Part shown: in pieces, positions 37,701 to 47,378 of the stretch
Position numbering within the stretch: position 1 is the stretch's first letter
Layout: every line of letters starts with the position of its first letter
Assembly: GCF_003288805.1 (NCBI RefSeq)
Contig: NZ_NHYK01000001.1
Span: 92,811-156,810 of the forward strand
Direction: 5' to 3'
Origin: Helicobacter sp. 10-6591
GTDB lineage: Bacteria > Campylobacterota > Campylobacteria > Campylobacterales > Helicobacteraceae
DNA length: 64,000 nucleotides
Position numbers and translations under genes: made by a program
Notes under the pieces: model-generated
What the model saw: the letters and a program-made list of their open reading frames with translations, nothing else
What the model was told of the DNA's origin: nothing
The model's database searches: none

Positions 37701-39761
37701 TTACTTTTTATGCTGTGTTGGTATGCTGTAGCCATTTGAGAGAATCCACCAGCTAAATGCCTTAGCTCTATTAAGATTCATAAACAAATCATGCGATAAC
37801 TCTTTGTCATTACTCCGCTCTAAGCCATTATTGAAATATTCAATTTTATGGCCATCAAATACAAATCTATCATTTGCAACACCAAAAAACCCTAGTGCAT
37901 AATCCCTATCATCATATGCTATAGCCTTATTCCCCAAAAGGGGCTTGCCAAAGCTCATATATTCATACCCATCAGGCGCAACAAGCTCCACAATAGTGGG
38001 TGTTATATCAATATGCGAGCCAACATTTGAGATTATCATGGGTTGCAACTTTGGTGCATAGACAATCAAAGGCACACTATTACTTATGCGTTCAGTGATA
38101 TTTGGATATGGATATTCTCTATCGTAATGGTCCCCTGTAACTACAAAAAGACTATTTGGGAATCTCTCTTTCATATCATTGATAAATTTTGCAATCACTT
38201 TATCTTGGTACCAAATATGAGCCAGAATCTGTCTGCTGGTGTCCTTATAGATAAATTCTTTGTCATTTTTTAAAAATTCCTCAATCTCTTTGATTGGTGC
38301 GCCAAAAGATTCTACTGGCGCATCATATGGCGGGTGGTTTGATGTCGTCATTATCATATTAAAAGTTCTTTGTCCGCGCGAAAGTAATATCTTATCTCGA
38401 ATAAAAGAAAATAAATGATGGTCGTATGCACCCCAAGAATTTTCATAGGGCGATGGATAATCCATTATCTTGGAATTTTGCACAATATGGGTACTACACA
38501 AAATATCATCAAAGCCTTGAGAATCTATATAACTATCAAGCTTTTGCCAAGTACATGAACCACCATAATAAAAATGTGTTTTGAAGCCTAAATCTTTAAA
38601 AATAACAGCGGGCGCGGTTTGAAAAGTACCCATACGACCAACCATAAGACTAAGCGGGATACCTGTATGAAACAGCCCACTAATTTGAGAATCTAAGCTT
38701 CCAATAGTATTGCTTGCATTTTGTAAAAATACATCTGCCTTGTATGCATGAGATTCATCGATTATTTTTTGGAGTTCACTAGTTAACCCTAAAGAATCAA
38801 AACGTTTGTCAAAATGCCATTCACTCAAACTCTCAGCAATAATGTAAAAAATATGCTCGATTTTGACTTCAGAAGTATTATGAGAAGTGTGCTTAAGTAA
38901 ATCCAAAAGATTGATTTGAGAATCTTGGGAAAAATTCTTGGCAAAATACCTGTTCACAGCTACTTGTGGAATCTCATTTATATAGTCTCCAAAAGATGAA
39001 TGGTAGATTTTTTCATAAGCTTTATAGACATAAATCAGATCACGGAATGCACCAGCAGTAATCTTGCGTAAAAAAGTGTTTTCCACAGGCTTTATTTCTT
39101 TGCCTAAACTCACACCTTTTAGTCCTAAATGCCCATTGATAGCAAACAAAGCGCTAAAACCAAAAAGAGAAAAGATAAAAACCAGTTTCAAGAAAGATTG
39201 CTGATTTTTGTTTTTATGGAATCGATTGGTCTCACGATAAAAATAATCCACGAAACTAAAAAGAATACGCAAAATCCATAAAAATACTATATTGCATGCA
39301 ATCCAAATGAAAATTTTCAAACTCAGATGGTATTGCCCACTCAGTGCTGTCTTAAAGATTGCTTCTCTATCATCAAAGACAAGTCCTAAGAGATTGGTAT
39401 TAAACACATCGCCATAGATTTGATAAAACCCTATATTAGCGATATTGACAAAGCAGAATATAGCTATTACTAAACCTACAAAGATATTTACAATAAGATT
39501 CCCGAAACGACTTCGCCCAAGAACTAATGAAAAGAAAAAGAATATCACCGCTAAAGCGCCTATGGTTTGTCCATCATAACGCATACCATTAGTAAGGGCA
39601 TGTATATATTCCCATTTGCTGATGACATCACCGATTACGCCATTGCCTACACCAATATAAAGAATGAAAGATATTCTAAAACATAAACACAAGACATACA
39701 AAAAAAGCATAAAAATTATGCTTTTCCAAACGACCTTTTCAAAGCGAAGACTTTGTTTCAT
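37701..39761 (-). CDS. LTA-synthase-like sulfatase-domain membrane protein
   Basis: The 686-residue protein has about five N-terminal membrane helices (to about residue 210) and an extracytoplasmic alkaline-phosphatase-fold domain. The latter contains IIAESLSEW, a nucleophile-like Thr in SNTIGSLDSQ near 350, TTSNHPPYD, TGDHYDREYP near 543 and GSHIDITPTIVEL, as in LtaS/OpgB and phosphoethanolamine transferases. Such enzymes transfer phosphoglycerol or phosphoethanolamine from phospholipid to glycans. Being Gram-negative, this organism makes no lipoteichoic acid, so the acceptor is probably LOS or another surface glycan. It ends 11 bases from the convergent moeB gene. Confidence 0.85.
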   Translation of the reverse strand: MKQSLRFEKVVWKSIIFMLFLYVLCLCFRISFILYIGVGNGVIGDVISKWEYIHALTNGMRYDGQTIGALAVIFFFFSLVLGRSRFGNLIVNIFVGLVIAIFCFVNIANIGFYQIYGDVFNTNLLGLVFDDREAIFKTALSGQYHLSLKIFIWIACNIVFLWILRILFSFVDYFYRETNRFHKNKNQQSFLKLVFIFSLFGFSALFAINGHLGLKGVSLGKEIKPVENTFLRKITAGAFRDLIYVYKAYEKIYHSSFGDYINEIPQVAVNRYFAKNFSQDSQINLLDLLKHTSHNTSEVKIEHIFYIIAESLSEWHFDKRFDSLGLTSELQKIIDESHAYKADVFLQNASNTIGSLDSQISGLFHTGIPLSLMVGRMGTFQTAPAVIFKDLGFKTHFYYGGSCTWQKLDSYIDSQGFDDILCSTHIVQNSKIMDYPSPYENSWGAYDHHLFSFIRDKILLSRGQRTFNMIMTTSNHPPYDAPVESFGAPIKEIEEFLKNDKEFIYKDTSRQILAHIWYQDKVIAKFINDMKERFPNSLFVVTGDHYDREYPYPNITERISNSVPLIVYAPKLQPMIISNVGSHIDITPTIVELVAPDGYEYMSFGKPLLGNKAIAYDDRDYALGFFGVANDRFVFDGHKIEYFNNGLERSNDKELSHDLFMNLNRAKAFSWWILSNGYSIPTQHKK

Positions 39762-39764
39762 AAC

Positions 39765-40388
39765 CTACAGTTTCCTCCACGTTTTTTGAATGCCTCGCAC
39801 TAAAAATAGCATGCTATAAAATAAGCTATAAAACCACAAATAAGGACAAATAATAAACTCAAAAATACTTAAGTTGTAATATCTATCTAAAAATGAAAAA
39901 TCTAATCCACAGAGTATAAAGATTGCAAGCGATACGCTAAGTAATACAAGGGAAAATCTATCAAAAATTCCAATCAAAATAACAAAAATTACTACAGATA
40001 CAGCTTGTGCAATAGGGCTTGTGTGATACAAATCAAACCACAAGAGATTGAGCGAGCTTATGTACAACAAACTGCCAAAAATAAAAAATAAAAAAAAAGT
40101 CCTATCTTGTGCTTTATGTGTGAAAACACCTAATGATCCTAAAGACTTAAAACCCAAACCCAAATAGAATTGCCCAGCCACAAAAAATCCCACAAGCAAG
40201 ATACAAAAAACGCTTGGAGAATCAAAAAAAGAATAGACAAAAGTACACAGAGAATATCCATTAAATAGCGGCAAGACACAAAAAGTGAAAACTCCAAATA
40301 CAAAGGCTAAACGCGCTGTATGAGTGCTAAAAAATAAATTTGCAAGCCAAAATAAGAATCCCAAAAACAAAACAAAAATTCCAAACAT
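39765..40388 (-). CDS. Small multi-spanning membrane protein, unknown function
   Basis: A 207-residue, Phe/Leu-rich protein with about six predicted membrane helices and almost no soluble part. I recognise no family. It is 3 bases downstream of the sialidase-like gene's stop-to-start boundary and 3 bases upstream of the LTA-synthase-like gene, so it is probably a partner in the same pathway. A run of nine A on the plus strand (T in the coding strand) lies near 40090, a possible slippage site, although the frame is intact. Confidence 0.6.
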   Translation of the reverse strand: MFGIFVLFLGFLFWLANLFFSTHTARLAFVFGVFTFCVLPLFNGYSLCTFVYSFFDSPSVFCILLVGFFVAGQFYLGLGFKSLGSLGVFTHKAQDRTFFLFFIFGSLLYISSLNLLWFDLYHTSPIAQAVSVVIFVILIGIFDRFSLVLLSVSLAIFILCGLDFSFLDRYYNLSIFEFIICPYLWFYSLFYSMLFLVRGIQKTWRKL

Positions 40389-40390
40389 GC

Positions 40391-41803
40391 CTACCCCACA
40401 TCACGCAAATAATCAAACTTATGCAATTCCCATTTTTGCTCTTCTGTGATAGTTTCAGAATCCAAGTCCGTAGAATCTCTGTTTGTCTGAGAAGTGTCTG
40501 GAACTAAGCTCTCAAGATGAATCTCTTCAAGAGATTCTCTGTCTTGCTTTATCAATTCAAAAATACTATCAAGTGAAACTATGATGCTTTTAATCTGTTT
40601 TCTGTCATAGGTGTAGCTGATATACAGATTTGTATCATCGCTCACAGCAGCAGGATAACTTACCTCACCATCTTTAAGGGCATCAAGTGTCATTAGACGC
40701 ACAAACTCACCTTTACTCTTATCGCGTAACCAAAAGAGACTAAGACTTGCACGAGGATGGATTCTCACCTTTTCATGGAATAAATCATAGAGCAAGAGCA
40801 GTGGGTTATCTAATCCATCATTGTGCACGAGTATCACTTCTCCATTGATATTTAGCAACACACTTGAGCTATCAAAATTCTGCAAATTACTCTTATATGG
40901 TGCTTCCCAGGTATTACCAAAATCCTTGCATTGCTGCAAAAACATCTTATTATCATGTGAACGATGGATTCTAAATACTGCCAAACAATCGCTACTGCTA
41001 AGCGGAATGACACTTGGCTGGAGTTGCGACTTAAAATTATGAAGCTTTTTGGTAAAAAGCAGTTTGGAATCTTTGTCAAAAAACCCCACTAAAGGATACT
41101 TATCTGCAAGCTCATAATAAAATGGAAGCATAAATCCACCATTTTCTAAGCTTAAAGCAGGAGTGCGTACAAGATGAGAAAAATTTGCAAATACACCTAA
41201 GTGTAACTCACCTAAATACTCAATATTGTCTAACGCTTCATCAAAACGGAATTGGTAGATTTTACTCGTAGCCCAACCACCCAAAGAAACGCCAACCACA
41301 AACAAATGCACACGATTAAAAGAATCTTTAAACACAATAGGATTGCCAACTTTTCTTATAAATTTTCCACTCAAATGTGAAAGCATTTGCGCATCAATTA
41401 ATGGTTTTGGCTCATTCCAATACATACTACCCTTAGACAAAAAGCTTCCATAAATCTTCACATCACGCGCACCTTCTCTACTGCCTGCAAAAAATACGAC
41501 CATCAACTTAGAATCTAAATCTAGCAACGCACTTGCATGGGCACTTTTCTCAAAATTTGGGACAAGTAGGTGGCTGCCTGACTCAAAAAATTGAAATTGT
41601 GAAAGATCGCTTTTGGTAGTAATTTGGATTTGTTTATTGACAGAAGCTTTGTTTTGTGGATTCTTAGTGTCAGGAGTGAATCCGCTAGATTTGAAGACAA
41701 AAGCCGCATTGTTTTGTTCAAAATCACTTCTCTTGAGATGTAAAAATGAACCTAGAATAATAAAACAAACACATAGAATAATGAAGAAAAATCGCAAAAA
41801 CAC
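40391..41803 (-). CDS. Sialidase-like (BNR/Asp-box-type) membrane-anchored protein
   Basis: A 470-residue protein with an N-terminal membrane anchor (about residues 4-20) and a large extracytoplasmic part reading as a beta-propeller. Recognisable pieces are FFAGSREGARDVKIYG near 105-120, NPIVFKDSFNRVHLFVVG, QPSVIPLSSSDCLAVFRI and a late SYPAAVSDDTNLYISYTYDRKQIKS. This is the pattern of the sialidase/BNR-2 superfamily. Whether it hydrolyses sialic acid or only binds or processes a related sugar cannot be told. It lies 6 bases after aspB and 2 before the membrane protein, in one transcription unit with the LTA-synthase-like gene. Confidence 0.7.
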   Translation of the reverse strand: MFLRFFFIILCVCFIILGSFLHLKRSDFEQNNAAFVFKSSGFTPDTKNPQNKASVNKQIQITTKSDLSQFQFFESGSHLLVPNFEKSAHASALLDLDSKLMVVFFAGSREGARDVKIYGSFLSKGSMYWNEPKPLIDAQMLSHLSGKFIRKVGNPIVFKDSFNRVHLFVVGVSLGGWATSKIYQFRFDEALDNIEYLGELHLGVFANFSHLVRTPALSLENGGFMLPFYYELADKYPLVGFFDKDSKLLFTKKLHNFKSQLQPSVIPLSSSDCLAVFRIHRSHDNKMFLQQCKDFGNTWEAPYKSNLQNFDSSSVLLNINGEVILVHNDGLDNPLLLLYDLFHEKVRIHPRASLSLFWLRDKSKGEFVRLMTLDALKDGEVSYPAAVSDDTNLYISYTYDRKQIKSIIVSLDSIFELIKQDRESLEEIHLESLVPDTSQTNRDSTDLDSETITEEQKWELHKFDYLRDVG

Positions 41804-41809
41804 TCTAAA

Positions 41810-42988
41810 CTAAACCTTAGTAAATCTTGCTATACGTTCGATTCCTTGTGCTATCTGCTCCAAAGAACAAGCAAAGGAAAAACGAACATAACCATCTTTA
41901 CCAAAAGCACTACCAGGTACAAGAGCTACTCCTTCTTTTTCTATCAATTCTTTACAAAACATCATAGAATCACCGCCAAAACGCCCTAAACCACTAATAT
42001 TGACGAATAAATAAAATGTGCCTTGAGGCTTTAGTAAAGAAAATCCTGGCAAGGTGCTAAATTGCTTATAGGCAGATTCCATACGCTCTTTAAACGCAAG
42101 ACGCATCTCCTCAATATCTGCATCACAATATCCATTCAAAGCTACGATACTAGCTTTTTGTGTGATGGAATTGATGTTTGAAGTGCATTGGCTTTGTAGA
42201 TTATTGATGTATTTTAGGAGCTTTTTGTCTTTGCATGCTATATAACCAACCCTCCAACCAGTCATAGCCGCTGCCTTACTTAGACCATTGACTACAATTG
42301 TGCGCTCTAACATATTGGAATTTACCGAAGCAATCGAATGAAACTCAGTGTCATAGATAAGCTTTTCGTAAATTTCATCACTGACCACCCACACATTGCT
42401 ATCTTTTAAAACATCGGCGATTTCTTGAAGCTCAGACTTGGCATATACCATTCCAGTAGGGTTTGCAGGAGAGTTTAGGACAAGAATCTTTGTTTTTTGG
42501 GTTATAGCTTCTTTGAGTTGCTTAGCAGTAATTTTAAAATTTGTGCTTTCATCTGTTTGTAAAACTACATTACACCCGCCACAATATTTCACAAGCTCGG
42601 GATAACTCACCCAATAGGGTGCAGGAATAATCACCTCATCACCATCATCAAGCAAGCTTTGGAATACATTAAAAAGAGAGTGTTTTGCGCCATTGCTTAC
42701 GAGAATCTCATTTGTATCATAATGCAGAGCATTATCACGCTCTAATTTTAGGCTAATTGCTTGGAGTAATTCTGGTATCCCACCTACTGCTGTGTAACGT
42801 GTAAATCCACTATTGAGAGCACGCACCGCTTCATCTCTGACTGCTTTAGGTGTGTCAAAATCAGGTTCACCTGCCGAAAAACTCAAAATATCCTTTCCTT
42901 GTGCTTTAAGCTCGCGTGCTAGCGAGGTTATTGCGATTGTAGCTGATTCGCTGAGAAGTTCCGCTCTAAAAGCATACTTTGCATCCAT
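41810..42988 (-). CDS. aspB: Aspartate aminotransferase, class I/II
   Basis: The 392-residue PLP enzyme converts oxaloacetate and glutamate to aspartate and 2-oxoglutarate. It shows LSFSAGEPDFDTPK near residue 40, the PAPYWVSYPEL loop, NSPANPTGMVY, SDEIYEKLIYD, and the PLP lysine in NGLSKAAAMTGWRVGYIA near 238. These fit the AspB/AspC I-gamma type. The ATG at 42988 is preceded by AAGAAGG; the frame extends 12 codons further without similarity. It heads the minus-strand unit leading into the sialidase-like gene. Confidence 0.9.
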   Translation of the reverse strand: MDAKYAFRAELLSESATIAITSLARELKAQGKDILSFSAGEPDFDTPKAVRDEAVRALNSGFTRYTAVGGIPELLQAISLKLERDNALHYDTNEILVSNGAKHSLFNVFQSLLDDGDEVIIPAPYWVSYPELVKYCGGCNVVLQTDESTNFKITAKQLKEAITQKTKILVLNSPANPTGMVYAKSELQEIADVLKDSNVWVVSDEIYEKLIYDTEFHSIASVNSNMLERTIVVNGLSKAAAMTGWRVGYIACKDKKLLKYINNLQSQCTSNINSITQKASIVALNGYCDADIEEMRLAFKERMESAYKQFSTLPGFSLLKPQGTFYLFVNISGLGRFGGDSMMFCKELIEKEGVALVPGSAFGKDGYVRFSFACSLEQIAQGIERIARFTKV

Positions 42989-43187
42989 CAAACCCAACCT
43001 TCTTCGTGTAAGATTTTTGCGCAATTATAATGAAAGAAATAAAGTTTTTATAACCAGAGTTTCCCTTTACAAATAACCACTCTTAATGCATAAAATACTG
43101 AAACCACAAAAACTGTAGTGTTTTTTAAGTCATTATCCTTATGAATATTCCTAACATCGAAAATTATTGCTTAAGTAGAAAATGTGC

Positions 43188-43193
43188 TAGAAT
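43188..43193 (+). promoter_or_regulatory. Candidate extended -10 box for cytochrome c553
   Basis: TGTGCTAGAAT places TAGAAT 67 bases upstream of the cytochrome ATG, in a gene-free stretch of about 235 bases. It resembles the extended -10 box of epsilonproteobacteria. Confidence 0.5.
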
Positions 43194-43260
43194 GCTGCGG
43201 TTTCTCTAAGGAAGCGAATTTACAGAATGCTGGATAGACAGCTAATTTAAGGAGTAAAAG

Positions 43261-43557
43261 ATGAAAAAAGTGCTAGGGTTGGCTTTTATAGGAATGGTGA
43301 GTATGGCTCTTGCAGACGCGCCTGCTACTTTTAAGAAATGCGTAAGTTGCCATGGCGCAGATGGCAAGAAAACAACTTTTGGTAATTCGGCTATTGCTGG
43401 AGTAGATAAAGCGCAGCTTATAGAGGATCTCAAGGGCTATCGTGCTAAGACACTTAATCGTCATGGTAAGGCAAATCTTATGAATCCAAATGCAGCAAAA
43501 CTTACTGACGAGGAAATCGAAGAACTTGCAACTTATATTTCAGGCTTACCAAAATAA
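43261..43557 (+). CDS. Cytochrome c553, periplasmic
   Basis: A 98-residue secreted class I c-type cytochrome. It has a signal peptide of about 20 residues, the heme motif C27-V-S-C30-H31, and a C-terminal helix with the likely axial methionine in KANLMNPNAAKL near residue 78, followed by LATYISGLPK. It probably carries electrons from the bc1 complex to the cbb3 oxidase. SD AAGGAG precedes the ATG. It is transcribed alone and ends at a good terminator. Confidence 0.92.
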   Translation: MKKVLGLAFIGMVSMALADAPATFKKCVSCHGADGKKTTFGNSAIAGVDKAQLIEDLKGYRAKTLNRHGKANLMNPNAAKLTDEEIEELATYISGLPK

Positions 43558-43573
43558 CTTCTCTCACATCTTT

Positions 43574-43602
43574 AAGCATTTAGTACCCTCTAGATGCTTT
43601 TT
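43574..43602 (+). terminator. Rho-independent terminator after cytochrome c553
   Basis: The stem AAGCAT-T-TAG pairs with CTA-G-ATGCTT and is followed by a run of T. It lies 17 bases after the cytochrome stop codon. Confidence 0.75.
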
Positions 43603-43628
43603 CTGAAGTCACAATCAGGTCCAATCTC

Positions 43629-44672
43629 ATGGCAGAGATCTTGCTAGATTCAAATGCATTCAGACACAATCTTAAGCTTATCACCCAAACAATCAAACAA
43701 AAGCCCGCGCTCGTATTAAAAGACAATGCTTATGGACACGGCTTACACGAAATCGCCAATATGGCACAAGAATATGGAATCAAAGATGTATTTGTAAAAA
43801 ACTATGCTGAAGCAAAGGAAGTCGCATGCCTTTTTGAATCTATCAGCATTCTTTATGGTGGGTTAGATTCTCTTGATACGCTTGGTACAAATATGGCATT
43901 AGTAATCAACAACAAGGACATACTAGATTCTCTAAGACATGGAGATAAAGTAGAACTTAAAATCAATGTAGGTATGAATCGTAATGGTATAGACTTGAGC
44001 GAATGCCAGGAGTTCTGCAAGGAAATAGCGAAAAGAGGTCTGGTGCTTTTTGGTGTGCTTGCTCATATTGGCTTTGGCGATGAAGGTGGCGATGACTTTA
44101 CAAGACAGCTTGCAAATTTCAAACAAGCCAAGCAGCATATAACTACGATATGCAATAAATTGGGCATAAAGCTACCGCGATTCCATTGTCTGAGTTCATC
44201 TGGTGCATTGCGGCTTGCACAAAATCAAGAATGTATCGAGGGAGATTTGGTGCGTGTAGGTATCGCCGCTTATGGGTACTTAGAAGCACCATTAGATATT
44301 GCAAAAGATTTGAAAAAAGTCGCTTCGCTTTGGGCTCATAGAATCTGCTCACAAACGATAAAAAAAGGCCAAAGCATAGGTTATGGTGGCAAAAGCATAG
44401 TAGATAAAGATTGTATCGTAAGCACTTACGATATAGGCTATGGCGATGGATTCTTTCGTGTAAGTGAAAATCATATGCTCACAACAGCCGAGGGCTACAA
44501 AATCTTGCCACGCACTTCAATGGACTGCTTTTCCTGTATGAGCGACAAGCCAAAAGTGTGTTTGATGAGTGATGCAAAAGCCATAGCAAAAGTCTTTGGT
44601 ACGATTAGCTATGAGGTGCTTGTACGTCTTTCGCCATTTATCAAACGCATTGTTATACCACCAAAGGTTTAG
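43629..44672 (+). CDS. alr: Alanine racemase
   Basis: Alr makes D-alanine for peptidoglycan. The 347-residue PLP enzyme has the catalytic Lys31 in LVLKDNAYGHGLHE, the GVLAHIGFGDEGG region, SSSGALRL, and the second catalytic tyrosine in the YDIGYGDGF segment near residue 267. SerB follows with a single base between. Length is at the short end of the family (about 350-380) but all motifs are present. Confidence 0.93.
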   Translation: MAEILLDSNAFRHNLKLITQTIKQKPALVLKDNAYGHGLHEIANMAQEYGIKDVFVKNYAEAKEVACLFESISILYGGLDSLDTLGTNMALVINNKDILDSLRHGDKVELKINVGMNRNGIDLSECQEFCKEIAKRGLVLFGVLAHIGFGDEGGDDFTRQLANFKQAKQHITTICNKLGIKLPRFHCLSSSGALRLAQNQECIEGDLVRVGIAAYGYLEAPLDIAKDLKKVASLWAHRICSQTIKKGQSIGYGGKSIVDKDCIVSTYDIGYGDGFFRVSENHMLTTAEGYKILPRTSMDCFSCMSDKPKVCLMSDAKAIAKVFGTISYEVLVRLSPFIKRIVIPPKV

Positions 44673-44673
44673 T

Positions 44674-45297
44674 ATGAAACTCGCTGTATTTGACTTTGAT
44701 TCCACATTGATGGATGGAGAAACCATCGATTTTCTCGCCCAAGAATGCGGCAAAACCACAGAAGTTGCTACCATAACACAAAGAGCAATGGAAGGTGAGC
44801 TTGACTTTTATCAAAGCCTTATCTTACGCGTAAGATTCTTAAAAGGCTTGCAAGAGCACAGAGCAAAAGAGATTTGTGAGAATCTCCCTCTGAATAACGG
44901 TGCAAAAGAAATCATAGGTTTCTTGAAAGATAAGGGATATAAGGTGGTGTGCTTTAGTGGTGGATTCAGTCTTGCTACAAGGCATTTTAGTAGAGTCTTA
45001 GGATTGGATGCGGATTTTAGCAATATCTTGCATATTAGAAATGGTGAGCTTACAGGCGAAGTCGGTGGGGAAATGATGTTTGAGCATTCAAAAGGCGAGA
45101 TGCTTTTACGATTACAGAATCTGCTTGGTATAAGTATTGAAAATACTCTGTGTGTAGGCGATGGCGCAAATGACCTAAGTATGTTTGCTTATGCTAGCAC
45201 ACGCATAGCATTTTGTGCAAAGCCAAAACTCAAAGCCGCTGCAAATATCATTATTGACACACAAGATCTTATAGAGATCGCTAAGTACATTGACTAA
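44674..45297 (+). CDS. serB: Phosphoserine phosphatase
   Basis: SerB removes phosphate from phosphoserine in serine synthesis. The 207-residue HAD-family protein begins with FDFDSTLMDGE (nucleophile Asp7 and Asp9), has the CFSGGFSLATRHF segment with the motif II serine, and VGDGANDLSM near residue 165 (motif IV). The ATG at 44674 is one base after the alr stop; an in-frame extension overlapping alr is not needed. It ends 5 bases before the convergent comM gene. Confidence 0.92.
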   Translation: MKLAVFDFDSTLMDGETIDFLAQECGKTTEVATITQRAMEGELDFYQSLILRVRFLKGLQEHRAKEICENLPLNNGAKEIIGFLKDKGYKVVCFSGGFSLATRHFSRVLGLDADFSNILHIRNGELTGEVGGEMMFEHSKGEMLLRLQNLLGISIENTLCVGDGANDLSMFAYASTRIAFCAKPKLKAAANIIIDTQDLIEIAKYID

Positions 45298-45302
45298 TTT
45301 GA

Positions 45303-46859
45303 TCAGATTTTTCTAAAACTTAGTGCTTCCAAAACATGATTTTTTCTTATCACATCGCTTTGTTCTAGATCTGCAATCGTGCGAGAGATTTTTTTAAGCT
45401 TGTTTTGCGCGCGTAAAGAAAGCCCAAAGTTCTGTATAGCTTTAAGTAAAATATTCTCTGCCTCGCTCTCAAGCACACAAAAATCTTTTATTTGGCTTTC
45501 TGTCAATTTACCATTAAAATTTTTTTGCCCACGATTTTTTGCGAATACAAAAGCTTTACACACAAGCTCAAACATACTTTGAGAATCCAACTCTTGTGCG
45601 CTAGGTATAACATCTCTATGCTCATTCATTTGTACAAACATATCAATCCTATCCAAAAATGGCTCACTCAATCGGTTTTTGTATGCTGTAATCTCTTTAT
45701 CTTGACAGCGACACTCTTTGCTTGTACTCAAGAGATTTCCGCAAGGACAGGGATTTTGCGCACCGACAAAAAGAAATGAAGTATCATATTCTAGTTTGGA
45801 ATGCACGCGCGAGATTGTCATCTTATTGTTTTCCAATGGCTCGCGCAGAGATTCTAAAATATCCCGTTTAAAATACGGAAGCTCATCAAAAAAGAGAATC
45901 CCATTATGCGCAAGTGCTATCTCTCCTGGTTTTGGTTCAAACTGCGTCGCAGATCCTAAAATACTTGCTTTAGAAGCACTTTGGTGAGGATTCCTAAAAG
46001 GACGCAAGGCAGAGTACTCCAATGCTTGTAGTAAATCCAGCGAATTCAATTTAAGAGAATACATCATTTCATCTAACCCCATCGGTGGCAGTATGTAGCG
46101 CATACGTTTCGCAATCATGCTTTTACCACAACCAGGACTTCCTTCAAAAATGATATTATGGAATCCTGCAGACGCAATAAGTGCGGCTCTCTTAGCTAAC
46201 TCTTGCCCATATACTTCTTTGAAATCAAGCGCAAAATGTGGCATATAGTAATAATAGTGCGTTCCTATTTGCAGAAAAGAAAAACCGAACTTTTGGAAGA
46301 ACTCTTTCTTATCGACCAATTCAGACTCTAAAGCTTCTTGCCCTAAAGATGGTGTAGTAATAATATCTAGGGCTTCTTGTAAAGAGGAAGCAAAATGTAG
46401 GTGCAGATTTGGAATCACACTTAAAATCTCTCTGGCACATTTTGGCACGATGATATGGGAATTTGGTTTGATTAAGGCTAAATCAAAAAGCAAAGGATAT
46501 ATACTTGGAGTGTATTTAATACTTCCATCCAGCCCCAGCTCACCAAAAGCAAACCAGATTCTATCGGTATCACTAAGTTGCTGGGAATGCACATAGAGCA
46601 CTAATGCAATAGGTAAGTCAAAATAGCTCCCACTCTTTTGTATATCTGATGGAAAAAGATTGACATTGATTTTAAGCGGGGGGAGTGTGAAGCGAGAATT
46701 TGCAAGCGCGGATTGTACACGCCCTTTTGATTCTTGGATAGAGCTTGTAGCAAGGCCTGTAATACTAAAGCTAGGAAGACCGCGCGTAAAAGCAGATTCT
46801 ATTTCTATAACTCTTGTTTGTGTGCCAACCAAACTCGCACAAAAAATCTTATTTGTCAT
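45303..46859 (-). CDS. comM: YifB/ComM family AAA+ ATPase (Mg-chelatase-like)
   Basis: ComM promotes branch migration during natural transformation. The 518-residue protein has the N-terminal Lon-type fold (LVGTQTRVIEIESAFTRGLP region), the Walker A GSPGCGKSMIAKRM near residue 240, the Walker B FDELPYFKRDILESLREP, a Cys cluster PCPCGN...ECRC, and RLSEPFLDRIDM. Its place after def fits the comM-def-clpP-tig order of H. pylori. It is relevant to uptake of accessory DNA. Confidence 0.9.
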   Translation of the reverse strand: MTNKIFCASLVGTQTRVIEIESAFTRGLPSFSITGLATSSIQESKGRVQSALANSRFTLPPLKINVNLFPSDIQKSGSYFDLPIALVLYVHSQQLSDTDRIWFAFGELGLDGSIKYTPSIYPLLFDLALIKPNSHIIVPKCAREILSVIPNLHLHFASSLQEALDIITTPSLGQEALESELVDKKEFFQKFGFSFLQIGTHYYYYMPHFALDFKEVYGQELAKRAALIASAGFHNIIFEGSPGCGKSMIAKRMRYILPPMGLDEMMYSLKLNSLDLLQALEYSALRPFRNPHQSASKASILGSATQFEPKPGEIALAHNGILFFDELPYFKRDILESLREPLENNKMTISRVHSKLEYDTSFLFVGAQNPCPCGNLLSTSKECRCQDKEITAYKNRLSEPFLDRIDMFVQMNEHRDVIPSAQELDSQSMFELVCKAFVFAKNRGQKNFNGKLTESQIKDFCVLESEAENILLKAIQNFGLSLRAQNKLKKISRTIADLEQSDVIRKNHVLEALSFRKI

Positions 46860-46874
46860 TTCACTTGCAAACTC

Positions 46875-47378
46875 TTATTTGCGTCTAAGTTCTTTTTCAA
46901 ACTTCTTGCGTTTTAAAATCGGAAGCTTATCAACAAACAACATACCATTAAGATGATCAATTTCATGCTGGAGCGCTACACTCAGTAAACCCTCTGCTTG
47001 CAAGATTTTATCATTCCCAAAACGGTCCTTATAGGTAAGGGTGATAGATGCAAAGCGAGTTGTGGATTCATAAAAATCTGGCACAGAGAGACAGCCTTCA
47101 TTCCACTCCATTTCACCTTCTTGCTTCAAAAACACAGGATTTATAATTTCTAGCAAATCCTCTTTATATTGTTCGTTATCCTCTTCTCGTGGGACATTTA
47201 CGATAAGAATGCGCTTGGGCAGCCCCACTTGTATGGCTGCCAATCCTACACCATTATGCGCCATCATTGTTTCATACATGGTATCAAGCAGAGTATGAAG
47301 CTCCTTATCAAAGACTTCCACAGGCATTGACTTTTGGCGCAGACGCTTATCAGGGTATTTTAAAATTTCCAAAGTCAT
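46875..47378 (-). CDS. def: Peptide deformylase
   Basis: Def removes the formyl group from new proteins. The 167-residue metalloenzyme has all three motifs: [12 protein letters not shown] near 43-54, EGCLSVP with metal ligand Cys96, and QHEIDHLNG with His138 and His142. It is 15 bases upstream of comM. Its start overlaps the end of the GGDEF-like gene by 29 bases. Confidence 0.95.
   Translation of the reverse strand: MTLEILKYPDKRLRQKSMPVEVFDKELHTLLDTMYETMMAHNGVGLAAIQVGLPKRILIVNVPREEDNEQYKEDLLEIINPVFLKQEGEMEWNEGCLSVPDFYESTTRFASITLTYKDRFGNDKILQAEGLLSVALQHEIDHLNGMLFVDKLPILKRKKFEKELRRK

Noticed and set aside
37701..39761. True lipoteichoic acid synthase
   Set aside because: The organism is Gram-negative (waaA and other LPS genes present), so only the fold is shared.
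40080..40095. Run of nine A in the 207-aa membrane protein as a phase-variation tract
   Set aside because: The frame is intact and poly-A runs are common at this base composition; not enough to call it.
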